Numbered from the stretch's first letter, positions 15,660 to 25,544 are shown. The stretch is DNA of 55,226 nt from an uncultured bacterium (GCA_945829425.1 CALZUQ010000013.1:1-55226); one strand, 5' to 3'. Program-made: numbers and translations. Notes: a model not told the origin generated them from the letters alone.

Positions 15660-15772
15660 CAAAGTACGATTAAACGGAAAAAATATCATTACTCACCTAT
15701 ACTTATATATCTTTTTTAGTTTCTTAAAGACAAAAAGTCTCCATTTGCTATAGTTTTTTGAGGATAAAGATG

Positions 15773-15780
15773 TAATTTTG
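15773..15780 (+). promoter_or_regulatory. -7 box for acyl-CoA synthetase gene
   Basis: TAATTTTG, 60 bp before the start at 15841, fits TAnnTTTG and lies upstream of the chosen ATG. Confidence 0.55.
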
Positions 15781-15840
15781 CATATTAAAAGGGAAAACTG
15801 GAAGAAAAATATTCCCTTTTGTTCAAACAATAAAGACCAC

Positions 15841-17469
15841 ATGACGGAGAGAAGCCTCATAAAAACGATAGAAGAAAGTATAAGGACAAACTGGGAGCGA
15901 AACGCCCTGTCAGACTATAAGGGCGACACATTCACATACCAAGATGTCGATACGGTGATAAAAAGATACCATGAGTATTTCCGGAAAACAGGTATAAGAC
16001 GAGGAGACCGCATAGCACTCTGCGGACAAAACTCGGCACGCTGGGTCATTGCCTTCATGGCTGTAGTGACTTACGGTGCAGTAGCTGTGCCTATACTGAA
16101 AGATTTCAAGCCGGAGCAGATATATCATATCGTAGAGCATAGCGAGTCAAAGATCCTTTTCACGGGAAGAAACGTGAGGAAACTGCTCAAAGTATCAAAG
16201 ATGCCGGGACTCACAGCAATGCTGAAGATTGAGGATATCATGGTGCCGGAAAGTAAGGAAAGACTTACAGAGCCTTATCATTTTGAACCAGAAGAGTCGG
16301 AGGAAGACCTCTGCGTGCTGAATTATACCTCGGGAACAACGGGATTCTCAAAGGGTGTAATGCTGCCTTACCGCGCCATGGCGAGCAACCTGGAGCATGG
16401 TGTGAAAAACCTTGGTAAAGTGCTCTCGCCGGGAGCGAACATTCTCTCCATACTCCCTATGGCACACATGTACGGACTTATGATGGACCATGTCTGGGGA
16501 TTCTGTATGGGATGTCATATCACTGTGCTTATGCGCCAGCCGTCACCCTCTGTCGTTGAACAGGCGTTTAACGACATACGCCCAAGAATACTCATGACCG
16601 TACCGATGGTACTGGAGAAGATGGTGCGTATGAAAGTGCTGCCAAAGATAGAGGAGCCACGTAAGCGGAGAATGATATTATGGCCGGTGATAGGCTTCAT
16701 GATGCGGTATTTCCTTCGACGCCATACTATGAACATCTTCGGTGGAAGGATATATCAGGTCGTAGTGGGAGGAGCGTCTCTCAACTGCTCCATAGAAGAG
16801 TTCCTACGATGCATACATTTCCCTGTCACCGTAGCCTATGGTGCAACAGAATGCGCTCCACTAATAAGTACGTCAAACTACCGCATGCACAAGAAGAAGT
16901 CATGCGGATGTGCTGTGGAGAATATGACGATAGCCATAGACAGCACCGACCCTCACAACGTACCGGGAGAGATACTATGCACTGGCAAGAACGTCATGCT
17001 GGGATATTACAAAAACCCGGAAATATCAGCCGAGACACTATCCTCTGATACGGAGTGGTGTACACTTCCGAAGAGTCCATACCCTTGGTACCATACCGGA
17101 GACATGGGCATTTTGGACAACGACGGCTTCCTCTTTATAAAAGGCAGGAAGAAGAGCATGCTCCTCGGACCTTCAGGACAAAACATCTATCCTGAGGAGA
17201 TAGAAGACCTTCTTAACAACAAGCCGTTTATCAACGAGAGTCTTATAGTACATCGGGAGGACAAGCTCGTAGCTTTCATATACCCTGACTTCGACGGAGC
17301 CTATTCACAAGGCTTAGACAACAAAAAGCTACTGAGCATACTGAAGCAGAACCTCAAGGAGGTTAACGCCCTTCGTCCGGGATACGAATTCGTATCGTCA
17401 ATAGAGATATGCGACCACCCCTTCGAAAAAACCGCCAAGCAATCAATCAAAAGGTATCTGTATTCATAA
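15841..17469 (+). CDS. Long-chain acyl-CoA synthetase-like AMP-binding protein
   Basis: The 542-residue protein is an adenylate-forming enzyme of the ANL superfamily. The P-loop-like motif YTSGTTGFSKG is near residues 163-173, the A5-type motif VAYGATECAP follows, and WYHTGDMG and FIKGRKKSM are the conserved C-terminal blocks with the hinge. FadD-like enzymes activate fatty acids to acyl-CoA, or acyl-AMP for transfer to carrier protein. It is shorter than many FadD proteins, with a compact C-terminal domain. The start at 15841 gives MTERSLIKTIEESI and matches a promoter 60 bp upstream; an upstream in-frame start would lie inside the promoter region. Confidence 0.88.
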   Translation: MTERSLIKTIEESIRTNWERNALSDYKGDTFTYQDVDTVIKRYHEYFRKTGIRRGDRIALCGQNSARWVIAFMAVVTYGAVAVPILKDFKPEQIYHIVEHSESKILFTGRNVRKLLKVSKMPGLTAMLKIEDIMVPESKERLTEPYHFEPEESEEDLCVLNYTSGTTGFSKGVMLPYRAMASNLEHGVKNLGKVLSPGANILSILPMAHMYGLMMDHVWGFCMGCHITVLMRQPSPSVVEQAFNDIRPRILMTVPMVLEKMVRMKVLPKIEEPRKRRMILWPVIGFMMRYFLRRHTMNIFGGRIYQVVVGGASLNCSIEEFLRCIHFPVTVAYGATECAPLISTSNYRMHKKKSCGCAVENMTIAIDSTDPHNVPGEILCTGKNVMLGYYKNPEISAETLSSDTEWCTLPKSPYPWYHTGDMGILDNDGFLFIKGRKKSMLLGPSGQNIYPEEIEDLLNNKPFINESLIVHREDKLVAFIYPDFDGAYSQGLDNKKLLSILKQNLKEVNALRPGYEFVSSIEICDHPFEKTAKQSIKRYLYS

Positions 17470-17605
17470 CCCCTTCCGCCCACGACTTCTAATCCCCCCA
17501 CCCTTTTAACCACCCCATCTGCCCTGCTTTTTAACCACCCCTTCTGCCCCTGTGCATTGTGCGTCAGCACATTGCTTTTCTTCCCTCCCTGACCCAAATA
17601 GAGTA

Positions 17606-17642
17606 AGGGTGTGTCAATAGAAACAGACACACCCTCTTTTTC
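17606..17642 (+). terminator. Terminator between convergent genes
   Basis: AGGGTGTGTC (17606-17615) pairs with GACACACCCT (17626-17635), followed by CTTTTTCT. It fits a plus-strand terminator about 135 bp after the synthetase stop and also lies near the stop of the convergent regulator gene. Confidence 0.75.
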
Positions 17643-17693
17643 TTATCATTTTGCCTCCTTCCTTACTTCCCCTTCTTTACCTGTCTGTCCTTC

Positions 17694-20600
17694 TCATGCC
17701 TCCTTCTTTTCCACATTTCCGTCATGGTCTTTTCCTTTCATGCTTTTCACAAACTCTGACGGTGTCATGCCATACTCAGCCTTGAAATTCTCAGACAAAC
17801 GTTTTGGAGAGCTGTAGCCTACCGCATAAGCCACCTCAGAAATCTGCATCTGCGACTTCTCCAACAGTCGGTAAGCCCTCTTCATACGTATCGTGCGGAT
17901 AAACTCATGAGGTCCCTTACCGGTAATGAAAAGAAGTTTCTTATAAAGGTTAGTCCTTGACATTCCCATATCACGCCCTAAGGTCTCTACTGAATATTCC
18001 GGGTCAGAGAGACGGTTCTCCACATGACGTATCGCGCGAGCCACAAACTCCTCGTCAAGCGGCGTAATGGTTATATCGCTTGGCTCTACCTCAATCTTTT
18101 CGCGGAACGTCCGGTGGTTGTTCTCTGCCCATTCAGCAAACTTCTGTATGCGTAGTTTCAAGTGGTCAATGTTAAACGGCTTTGTGATATAGTCGTCGGC
18201 ACCATGCTGCAGGCCTTCTATTATCGAGGCATCGGCAGATCGTGCCGTAAGCAGTATCACTGGGATATGCGACCATTTCAACGTCGTCTTTATACGCTTG
18301 CAAAGCTCCAGACCGTCAATCTTCGGCATCATGATATCACTTACCACGAGACTCACCGAATGGCGTGAGAGACGTTGTAGAGCCTCCTCACCGTCTTTCG
18401 CAATGATGACATGGAACTGGTCTTTCAGACTGTCGGCGAGGAAATGGCAAAGATCGTTGTTATCGTCGACGACAAGCACTGTGAACATCTTTCCTTCCTC
18501 CTCCTGTGCCGTAATGCTGTCATTGGTATCATTTAAGTATTCCTCATCTTCATTTTCCCTCCTCTCCGTGAGGTCACCCTTTGGTATTGTCACGGTGAAG
18601 ACAGTACCTTTCGGCATGTTGTCCGTTACGGTCACTGTGCCTCCGTGCATATTGACATATTCCGAGACAATATGCAGTCCTATTCCACTTCCTGAGGTCA
18701 CGACAGCCTTATGCGACTGATAGAATCTCTGGAACACCCTATGCTTCTCGGCGTTAGAAATGCCCACGCCGTCGTCAGCCACTATAAAGATAACGTTATC
18801 CCCCTCCTCGTCCACGGTGACGTCCACTTTTCCTTCTTCCATAGTGAACTTCATGGCGTTGCTGAGCAGGTTACAGAGGATCTTACGTGCCTTCTCTGCG
18901 TCTATGAAGGCGAAAATCTTGTCTTTTTGGGGGAGGTAGCTGAGTGTCAGCTTCTTGTCCTTGGCATAGTCAGCAAAGAGATGCACCGCCTCACGTGCCA
19001 TCTGCACCACCTCCGTCACCTGAGGGTTAAACGTCTCGCCTCCAACGTCAAGACGCCGGAAGTCCAAGAGCATGTTCACCTGATGCAACAGGATATTCAC
19101 GTTCTTATACACTAACGAAAGCCTGTCGTGTATCTCCTCGCTCATCTTCTCCTTCATCAGAAGTTCCAGTGGGCTCGTTATCAGTGTCAGCGGTGTGCGT
19201 AAGTCATGGCTTATGTTCGTGAAGAACCTCAGCTTCATCTCCGACATCTGTATCTGTTGCTGCTGTTCTATACTTGCCTTCTGCTCGGCTATTGTCCGCT
19301 CATGCCTACGGCGAGTGTTACGCCACAGGCAGAACACCGTGAGGAGACATGCCACGGCATAAAGCAAGAACATCCACCATGAGAGATAAAACGGTGGAGC
19401 GACATATATCATCAGGCTGCTTACTTCTCCCCACTCTCCCATGTCTCCCGATGCTTTCACCTCAAGAGTGTATGTTCCCGGGGCGAGGGAGAAGAGCTTC
19501 ACCTCGTTGTCGCTGGTATATATCCAGTTGTCGCTAAGCCCTACTATACGGTATGCATAGAGTATGCGGTTCGCGCTTATGAGGTTTCCAGTAAAAAAGC
19601 GTATGCTTATCAGGTTGTCGACATACGAGAGTTTCAGGCGCGTCCTGCTCCACTCCTGTCCCTCGGGAAGTGTCAGTATGCTGTCGCCTATGGCTATATC
19701 GCTGAAAGACACGCAGAGGTTGTCGTCAGCGGAATGCGTCCGCAGCGGCGTGATACGCGTATATCCGTTCTTTCCTCCTACATACACATCGCCGTGGGAG
19801 TCGCACGCTATGGCGTAGGTGTTGAAGAACTCTGTCTGCACCCCGTCGCGGTCAGTAAACTTACGTATTTTGAAGCTCATGCCGTTGGCGTTGTCATATA
19901 ACATACGCACGCATGACAGTCCTCGTGCCGTACTCACCCAGACATTCCCAGCCCTGTCCTTGGCTATGCCGCGTATGTCTGTGTCAAGGAGTCCGTTGCT
20001 GCGGTCGATGTAGTATATAGAGTCCTTGCGCATGTTCCAAACACTGATGCCCGTCATGTGTCCTATCCAGAGCGTATGCTCGTCGTTGTCCATATACATC
20101 GGACCTATGTAATGCTGCATGAACACCTGTGTGCCGCTCTTGTTGCCGAAGAGATACTCCCCTTTCCCTGTCGCAGAAGAATATCTCCACAGTCCGTAGT
20201 ACGTTCCGCAGTAAATCCTGCCCTCAGCGTCGGAGATAATTGATGTTCCCGCCACGCTGTCTCCGTTCTCAAGAATATGTTTTCTGCCCTTTCCGCTTAA
20301 CGGGTTGAAACATGCCAACTTCTGGAATACCGACGTGTACCATATATTCCCTTTGGTGTCCGCCGCCATCTGCCAAACAGAGTTCCCGGGCATCGCCCCA
20401 TTTTCTGTGGCATATCGCTCTACGACATTTCTGTCGTTCATCTTATACAAGCCGTTGTTGTACGTTCCAGCCCACACCATGCCGTTTTTGTCCTCAAGGA
20501 GAGATGATATCGTGATTTTCGGCATTGCCGTCTGTTCCACGCTGCCGTCGGGACGTTCTATAAACAGTCCGTCGCCGTCAGTGCCGAGCCATAGGTTTCC

Positions 20601-21710
20601 TTTTCTGTCGAACATCATGGTGCTCACGTCACACCCTGGCATGTTCTTATGCGTAAAGATATTGTTATGCTCGTTATAGTACGACACGCCCATGTTGTGA
20701 TGCCCAATCCATATCGTACCGTAGCGGTCAGCAGTAATACACGTCACATTGTCTGATATGAGCGATGTCATGTCGCCATCAGAATGACGTATATTACGGA
20801 ACTCACCCTCATATTTATCGAAGATGAAGATGCCGAAATGGTCCGTGGCAATCCATAACCTTCCCTGTGCGTCATCGAAGATAGCCCTTATGGCGTTGCT
20901 CATCGAGCGCGCCACTCCCGCCGTAGTGTTGTTTCCCGGCAATGGGAACATCGATTGTACTCCCCCGTCGCTTGAGGGAAAGTAACAAATATGCTCGCTC
21001 ACCATGGAGTAAACCCATAGCAGTCCATCCTGATCAATATATATCCTAAGATGTCCCTTGTCTGTAGCGAAAGCTTTCGGCAGCCTTATCTTCGCCAGTT
21101 TTCCAGAATGTTTGCTGAAATGCCACACTTCTGTACCGTCTGAAAGGTATAGGTCATCGTTGCGTCCTTCAAGATATTCACATGGCATGATGTCGGCTTT
21201 CCATACCTTTGCCGATCCATTCTTCGTGATGTCCTTATAAGCTATGGTCTTTCCTGTCACCACCCACATTCCTCCGTCAGGCACAGCCTTTATTCGGTAA
21301 CATTCTCCTTGGGCTATCTTGAAGCCGAGTTTGTTAAGGTAGACTCTGTTGTCACTCTCGAAGCGATTGGTGTAGCGGTTATAGCGCATGATTACCTCAT
21401 CGTTCTCAATCCAGATGTTCTCCATGGCATCTTCCTGTACGCTCTTGATATTTACGATAGGGGTGTCGCGACAGTTGTTGTAATAATAAAAGGTACGTAT
21501 GCTATATCCGTCATAGCGGTTCAGCCCTAACGACGTGGCTATCCAGAGATAGCCTTGGCTGTCGACATACAGGCTGTTGACGGTGTTGTTTGACAAGCCG
21601 TCGCGTATGTCGATGTTCTGGAATTTGTAGTTTTTAGGCAACAAGCTCTCTGCGCCATAAGCCTGAAGCCACAGTGCGCAGAGTAGAATTATGTATATCC
21701 GTCGTGTCAT
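17694..21710 (-). CDS. Hybrid two-component system regulator
   Basis: This 1338-residue protein joins all parts of a two-component system in one chain. A signal peptide (residues 1-20) leads into a periplasmic sensor of two seven-bladed Reg_prop propellers (repeats such as GYLWIATSLGLNRYDGYS) and a Y_Y_Y domain. A membrane segment lies near 775-797. HisKA follows with its phospho-accepting His in NISHDLRTP (~834), then a HATPase domain (NLLSNAMKFT, DDGVGIS, GSGIGLHIV). The receiver has VVDDNND and its phospho-Asp in VSDIMMPKIDG (~1124). The C-terminus is an AraC-type helix-turn-helix (about 1235-1330). In Bacteroidales such proteins sense oligosaccharides and switch on polysaccharide-use genes; the divergent secreted beta-helix gene is the likely target. 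Confidence 0.95.
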   Translation of the reverse strand: MTRRIYIILLCALWLQAYGAESLLPKNYKFQNIDIRDGLSNNTVNSLYVDSQGYLWIATSLGLNRYDGYSIRTFYYYNNCRDTPIVNIKSVQEDAMENIWIENDEVIMRYNRYTNRFESDNRVYLNKLGFKIAQGECYRIKAVPDGGMWVVTGKTIAYKDITKNGSAKVWKADIMPCEYLEGRNDDLYLSDGTEVWHFSKHSGKLAKIRLPKAFATDKGHLRIYIDQDGLLWVYSMVSEHICYFPSSDGGVQSMFPLPGNNTTAGVARSMSNAIRAIFDDAQGRLWIATDHFGIFIFDKYEGEFRNIRHSDGDMTSLISDNVTCITADRYGTIWIGHHNMGVSYYNEHNNIFTHKNMPGCDVSTMMFDRKGNLWLGTDGDGLFIERPDGSVEQTAMPKITISSLLEDKNGMVWAGTYNNGLYKMNDRNVVERYATENGAMPGNSVWQMAADTKGNIWYTSVFQKLACFNPLSGKGRKHILENGDSVAGTSIISDAEGRIYCGTYYGLWRYSSATGKGEYLFGNKSGTQVFMQHYIGPMYMDNDEHTLWIGHMTGISVWNMRKDSIYYIDRSNGLLDTDIRGIAKDRAGNVWVSTARGLSCVRMLYDNANGMSFKIRKFTDRDGVQTEFFNTYAIACDSHGDVYVGGKNGYTRITPLRTHSADDNLCVSFSDIAIGDSILTLPEGQEWSRTRLKLSYVDNLISIRFFTGNLISANRILYAYRIVGLSDNWIYTSDNEVKLFSLAPGTYTLEVKASGDMGEWGEVSSLMIYVAPPFYLSWWMFLLYAVACLLTVFCLWRNTRRRHERTIAEQKASIEQQQQIQMSEMKLRFFTNISHDLRTPLTLITSPLELLMKEKMSEEIHDRLSLVYKNVNILLHQVNMLLDFRRLDVGGETFNPQVTEVVQMAREAVHLFADYAKDKKLTLSYLPQKDKIFAFIDAEKARKILCNLLSNAMKFTMEEGKVDVTVDEEGDNVIFIVADDGVGISNAEKHRVFQRFYQSHKAVVTSGSGIGLHIVSEYVNMHGGTVTVTDNMPKGTVFTVTIPKGDLTERRENEDEEYLNDTNDSITAQEEEGKMFTVLVVDDNNDLCHFLADSLKDQFHVIIAKDGEEALQRLSRHSVSLVVSDIMMPKIDGLELCKRIKTTLKWSHIPVILLTARSADASIIEGLQHGADDYITKPFNIDHLKLRIQKFAEWAENNHRTFREKIEVEPSDITITPLDEEFVARAIRHVENRLSDPEYSVETLGRDMGMSRTNLYKKLLFITGKGPHEFIRTIRMKRAYRLLEKSQMQISEVAYAVGYSSPKRLSENFKAEYGMTPSEFVKSMKGKDHDGNVEKKEA

Positions 21711-21779
21711 AAATAGTAAAAGGTGGTTCTGTTAGGTCGTCTTGTCAGGGTTATTCATTACCCCGGTTTGCATGTTTTG

Positions 21780-21787
21780 CAAAAGTA
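21780..21787 (-). promoter_or_regulatory. -7 box for hybrid regulator
   Basis: TACTTTTG on the minus strand fits TAnnTTTG, 69 bp upstream of the start codon. Confidence 0.55.
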
Positions 21788-22062
21788 GTAATAATTCCTG
21801 TTTCATGCAAATAATAACCAATAAATTTGCCTGCATTTGATATTATGACAATATTTATACTTATATCATACCCATTATGGTTGATAGTATGGCAAAAAAA
21901 AATGAAATATAGACATTGGAATACGTGTATAAAATACCATTTTCAGCAAAAACACTACTTTCTGCAAATAATGGAAGAGTATAAGATAACAACAAAACCA
22001 TATTACGGGCTGGAACGGCTTTATATGACTCCCATTTGTCTCTTTTCGCTGTATTTGCTTGG

Positions 22063-22089
22063 TTGTTTCATTTTTATTATGTACCTTTG
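22063..22089 (+). promoter_or_regulatory. Promoter of the beta-helix protein gene
   Basis: TTG at 22063-22065 and TACCTTTG at 22082-22089, separated by 16 bp, fit the Bacteroidetes promoter pattern. The leader would be about 115 nt. Confidence 0.7.
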
Positions 22090-22209
22090 CAACATTGTTA
22101 ACATGAAGAATCATGTTAATACAAGGAAGAACATGTATAAACAAGGACTAACACCAAAACAATTTAAACCTTTGATAAAAGGAGAACCATGTGAAAAACA
22201 TTAATAACT

Positions 22210-25200
22210 ATGCGAAAAACATTCCTAATTCTTCTTTCTGCCATAGCGTTTATTGACGTTGTGGCGGACGACTACAAACCCTTTACAATAAAGAATTCCA
22301 AGGTGGAATATACCGCGGACAGCAGGGGCAACAACGTCATGGACTTTTCATACTGCGGCTTCAGACAGAGCGCTGCAACCATTCCCGATGCAAAGGTTGC
22401 TGTGTTTGTGAGTCATGCCCCAGGCGACCAGACGGCGAGGATACAGCGCGCCATTGACTATGTCTCACGCCAGAAAGCCGGCACCGACGGTCTAAGAGGC
22501 GCCGTGCTGCTCGACAAAGGTATCTTCGAGATTTCAGAACCGCTTAAGATCAAGACCTCCGGCGTAATACTTCGCGGAATTTCAAAGACGGAGACGGTAG
22601 TGAAGAAGACTGGTCCCGACCGTGGTGCTGCGATATACATCGAGGGACGTAACGACCGCCGCATCCTCGACACCCTGCACATTGCCAACGACTACGTTCC
22701 TGTAGGTCAGAAGGACCTGTCGGTAAAGGGAGTCACATTGAATAAAGGCGAGACGTTTGAATGTCTTGTGGTGCGTCCGTCGACAAAAGAGTGGATAGCC
22801 TCTATAGGTTGCTCAGTATTCGGCGGAGGCCTTGGCTACTGGGGCTGGAAACCTGGCGAGATGGATGTGGCATGGGACCGTTGCGCCACAGTCAGCGACA
22901 ACGGCATGGTACGCCTTGACGTGGCGCTTTCCGTAGCCCTTGACAAGCGGTGGGGTGAGGCATACCTATTACTTTACTCCTGGCCAGGACGACTCTCGTT
23001 GTCAGGCGTTGAGAACATGACGATAGAGAGCGAGGTGGCTGAAGCTGCCGTCAACGCCATGAGCGAGGACCATTGCTGGGAGGGTGTCTATATAGACAAC
23101 GCACAGGACTGCTGGGTACGTATGGTGGACTTCCGTAACCTTGCGGGCTCTGCCGTTATAGTACATGGCGGAGCGCAACAGATTACGGTGGAAGACTGCT
23201 GCTCACGCCATCCTGTCTCAGAAATAGGCGGCTGGCGCAGGAGAACATTTCTTACCCTGGGTGGCAAGACTCTTTTCCAACGGTGTTACTCCGAGGGTGG
23301 CATCAATGACTTCTCTGCCGGATATTGCGCTCCCGGCCCTAACGCCTTCGTTCAATGCGATGCTGTTGGGACATACGGTTTCAGCGGCTCGTCCTCATCA
23401 TGGGCTACAGGACTACTCTTCGACAACGTCACGATAGAAGGCGGTGCTATTTCGTTCAAGAACCTGGAGTTAGACAAATGGGGAGCTGGTTGGAACACGG
23501 CAAACTCTGTCCTGTGGCAGTGTGCCGCATCGAAGATAGACTGCTACAACGTTGCTGACGATGCACATTGCTATGCCATGGGGTGCTGGGCATACTGCCT
23601 CGGCGACGGTTTCTGGCAGGAGGTGAATAACCACGTCAATCCACGCTCGCTATTCTGTACACAGCTGACAGCACGTCTCGGCGACGAGGCAGCGGAGCGG
23701 CAGTGCCGTATGCTTATGCGCAACCTTGACGGCTCCACCTCACCCAACTACGACGTTGCAGCTAAGATGGCATCAGAAGCCCTTATGCCAAGAGTCACCA
23801 TGGAGCAGTGGATATGTAAGGCCCGTCTCTCTGCTTCGGTATGCCGTGAGGGTGTGAAGGACATAGACGACATAAAAGTCCCGAATAAAGAAAAGAAGAA
23901 CGAGATAGCCACGGCAACACCTCTCGTGACAAACGGAAAGCTGACAGTAGGCGGTGAGCTTATGGCGGGGACCTTCCACCGCACGCCATGGTGGAACGGC
24001 AGACCACGTCTTAGCAATATGGCAAAGGCTTCCGACGCCATTACACGCTTCATGCCCGGTATGGAACAACGCGGCGGCACAGACCGTACGGACTCTGTCA
24101 TAGCACATATCGGTAAGAAAAACATCGCAGTATGGAACCAGAACTACGGTCTGTGGTATGACCGCCGACGTGACGACCACGAACGTGTAAAACGTATTAC
24201 CGGTGACGTGTGGCCACCGTTCTTCGAGCAGAGCATAGCACGCTCGGGAGAGGGGAAGGCATGGGACGGACTGTCTCTCTACGACCTCTCACGCCTCAAT
24301 ACCTGGTATTTCTACCGTCTCAACAAGGTGGCTTCAGCTGTCCCTTCCACAATGTTCATCAACCAACACTATTTCCAACACAACATCCTGGAGGCTGGAG
24401 CACACTGGGTTGACGCTCCATGGCGTTCAGCAAACAATATCCAGTCGTGTGGTGAGAACAAAGGCAAAGGCACACAATTCCTGGAGCCTGTACCGTTTAC
24501 GGGCGACAAGCGTATCTTCACCGCTGACCTGTTCTACGACGTGACAAACAAAGAGAGGGCTGAGATATATAAGAGGTATATATGGAACGTCCTCGATGCC
24601 ACTGCCGTGAACGACAACATATACCACTCCATCAGCGAGGAATATACCGGACCACAGCACTTCGTAGAGTTCTGGCTTCAGTGCATAGGCGACTGGGAGC
24701 AGTCTCGTGGGAAAGACGCACATGTAGTTCTCAACGCCAACAAGGACGTCGTGGAGGCAATTATGGCTGACGAGCGTCTTGCCACCCTCGTCGATGTCAT
24801 AGAGATAGAGCAATGGTTCTATCACGGGGGCAAGCTCTACGCTCCTCAAGGCGGTAAGAACCTCGCCCCCAGACAGCATCTGCGACTGACAAAAACAGGA
24901 AATCCTGACGCTCACGACATCTTCCGCACCGTAGCCGAGACACAAAGGAAATACCCTGAGAAAGCCGTGATGTACTACGCCAAGGCTTACGACAAAGCCC
25001 CATGGGCGGTAGTCTTTGCCGGAGGATCCTGCCCTCATCTCACGATCTCCGACCCTGCTCTGCGTCAAGCCCTCTGCTCTATGTCGCCCGCAGAGCCTAT
25101 GGCGGAAGGTGCTTACGTCCTCTCTGGCGGTAAAGGCACCATAATATATAACCTCAGCGGTAAAGACATCGCCCTGCCGGAAGGAAAGGCTTTCCTCGTA

Positions 25201-25275
25201 AACCAGAAGGACGGCACGCTGAAACCTATGAAGGAGAAAACAATACACGACAACACAATAGTGTGGATAAGATAA
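22210..25275 (+). CDS. Secreted pectin-lyase-fold protein with a large C-terminal domain
   Basis: The 1021-residue product has a signal peptide (MRKTFLILLSAIAFIDVVAD). Residues ~55-130 (APGDQTARIQRAIDYVSRQK, AVLLDKGIFEI, GVILRGISKTETV) match the N-terminal part of pectate-lyase-3-type beta-helices, and coils continue to about residue 500. The region from about 560 to the end has its own conserved-looking blocks (GGKLYAPQGGKNLAPRQHLR, VMYYAKAYDKAPWAVVFAGG) and may correspond to a Bacteroidetes domain of unknown function such as DUF4955 or DUF6298; I could not verify this. A polysaccharide lyase or hydrolase role is inferred from fold, secretion and the divergent hybrid regulator. Confidence 0.75.
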   Translation: MRKTFLILLSAIAFIDVVADDYKPFTIKNSKVEYTADSRGNNVMDFSYCGFRQSAATIPDAKVAVFVSHAPGDQTARIQRAIDYVSRQKAGTDGLRGAVLLDKGIFEISEPLKIKTSGVILRGISKTETVVKKTGPDRGAAIYIEGRNDRRILDTLHIANDYVPVGQKDLSVKGVTLNKGETFECLVVRPSTKEWIASIGCSVFGGGLGYWGWKPGEMDVAWDRCATVSDNGMVRLDVALSVALDKRWGEAYLLLYSWPGRLSLSGVENMTIESEVAEAAVNAMSEDHCWEGVYIDNAQDCWVRMVDFRNLAGSAVIVHGGAQQITVEDCCSRHPVSEIGGWRRRTFLTLGGKTLFQRCYSEGGINDFSAGYCAPGPNAFVQCDAVGTYGFSGSSSSWATGLLFDNVTIEGGAISFKNLELDKWGAGWNTANSVLWQCAASKIDCYNVADDAHCYAMGCWAYCLGDGFWQEVNNHVNPRSLFCTQLTARLGDEAAERQCRMLMRNLDGSTSPNYDVAAKMASEALMPRVTMEQWICKARLSASVCREGVKDIDDIKVPNKEKKNEIATATPLVTNGKLTVGGELMAGTFHRTPWWNGRPRLSNMAKASDAITRFMPGMEQRGGTDRTDSVIAHIGKKNIAVWNQNYGLWYDRRRDDHERVKRITGDVWPPFFEQSIARSGEGKAWDGLSLYDLSRLNTWYFYRLNKVASAVPSTMFINQHYFQHNILEAGAHWVDAPWRSANNIQSCGENKGKGTQFLEPVPFTGDKRIFTADLFYDVTNKERAEIYKRYIWNVLDATAVNDNIYHSISEEYTGPQHFVEFWLQCIGDWEQSRGKDAHVVLNANKDVVEAIMADERLATLVDVIEIEQWFYHGGKLYAPQGGKNLAPRQHLRLTKTGNPDAHDIFRTVAETQRKYPEKAVMYYAKAYDKAPWAVVFAGGSCPHLTISDPALRQALCSMSPAEPMAEGAYVLSGGKGTIIYNLSGKDIALPEGKAFLVNQKDGTLKPMKEKTIHDNTIVWIR

Positions 25276-25283
25276 TACCTAAA

Positions 25284-25326
25284 AAAGCTATATGGCTGTT
25301 TTTCAGAACGCCATATAGCTTTATCT
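25284..25326 (+). terminator. Terminator of the beta-helix gene
   Basis: AAAGCTATATGGC (25284-25296) pairs perfectly with GCCATATAGCTTT (25310-25322). It starts 9 bp after the stop codon; the downstream T-run is short. Confidence 0.75.
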
Positions 25327-25369
25327 GTATATATTATCACTTTGTGACATTCAAAAAATTTTCTTAGTG

Positions 25370-25413
25370 TGAAACAATTGTGACAAAGGCATGAAACAGT
25401 TGTGACAAAAGTA
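25370..25413. repeat. 22-bp tandem repeat, two units
   Basis: TGAAACAATTGTGACAAAGG plus CA is followed by a similar unit with TGAAACAGTTGTGAC. It resembles the 22-bp units at 45157-45236 near mnmG (GTGAAACAATGAC core). Confidence 0.6.
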
Positions 25414-25500
25414 TGGAGATTAACTCCTGAAACTTTACGGATAAAGCTTCTCAGAAAAAGACTATAAAAGACATGTAACAGGCGATGTCGTCCCTCCGTT

Positions 25501-25544
25501 GTAAGTCCTATGTGAGTCCCATGTGAGTCCCAAGTAAGTCCCAT
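25501..25544. repeat. 11-bp tandem repeat, four units
   Basis: Units GTAAGTCCTAT, GTGAGTCCCAT, GTGAGTCCCAA and GTAAGTCCCAT run head to tail in the gap between two convergent genes. Confidence 0.8.

Larger units (their letters stand above)
15113..15840. other. Divergent intergenic region between miaB and acyl-CoA synthetase
   Basis: The 728-bp gap holds degenerate 9-mer repeats (15160-15202), a 36-bp direct repeat (15216 and 15317), a miaB promoter box (15346), a plus-strand promoter box (15505) followed by a GC-rich block (15567-15652), and the box for the synthetase gene (15773). A 112-codon minus-strand frame at 15130-15468 is low-complexity and is not called. Confidence 0.6.
21711..22209. 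other. Divergent control region of regulator and beta-helix genes
   Basis: This 499-bp AT-rich region holds one -7 box on each strand (21780 and 22082). A 125-codon plus-strand frame (21827-22204) overlaps the downstream promoter, begins with TTG and has low-complexity hydrophobic content; I do not call it. Binding sites for the AraC domain are expected here but cannot be assigned by eye. Confidence 0.5.

Noticed and set aside
21827..22204. 125-codon plus-strand frame upstream of the beta-helix gene
   Set aside because: It starts with TTG, is low-complexity AT-rich sequence and overlaps a good promoter at 22063-22089.
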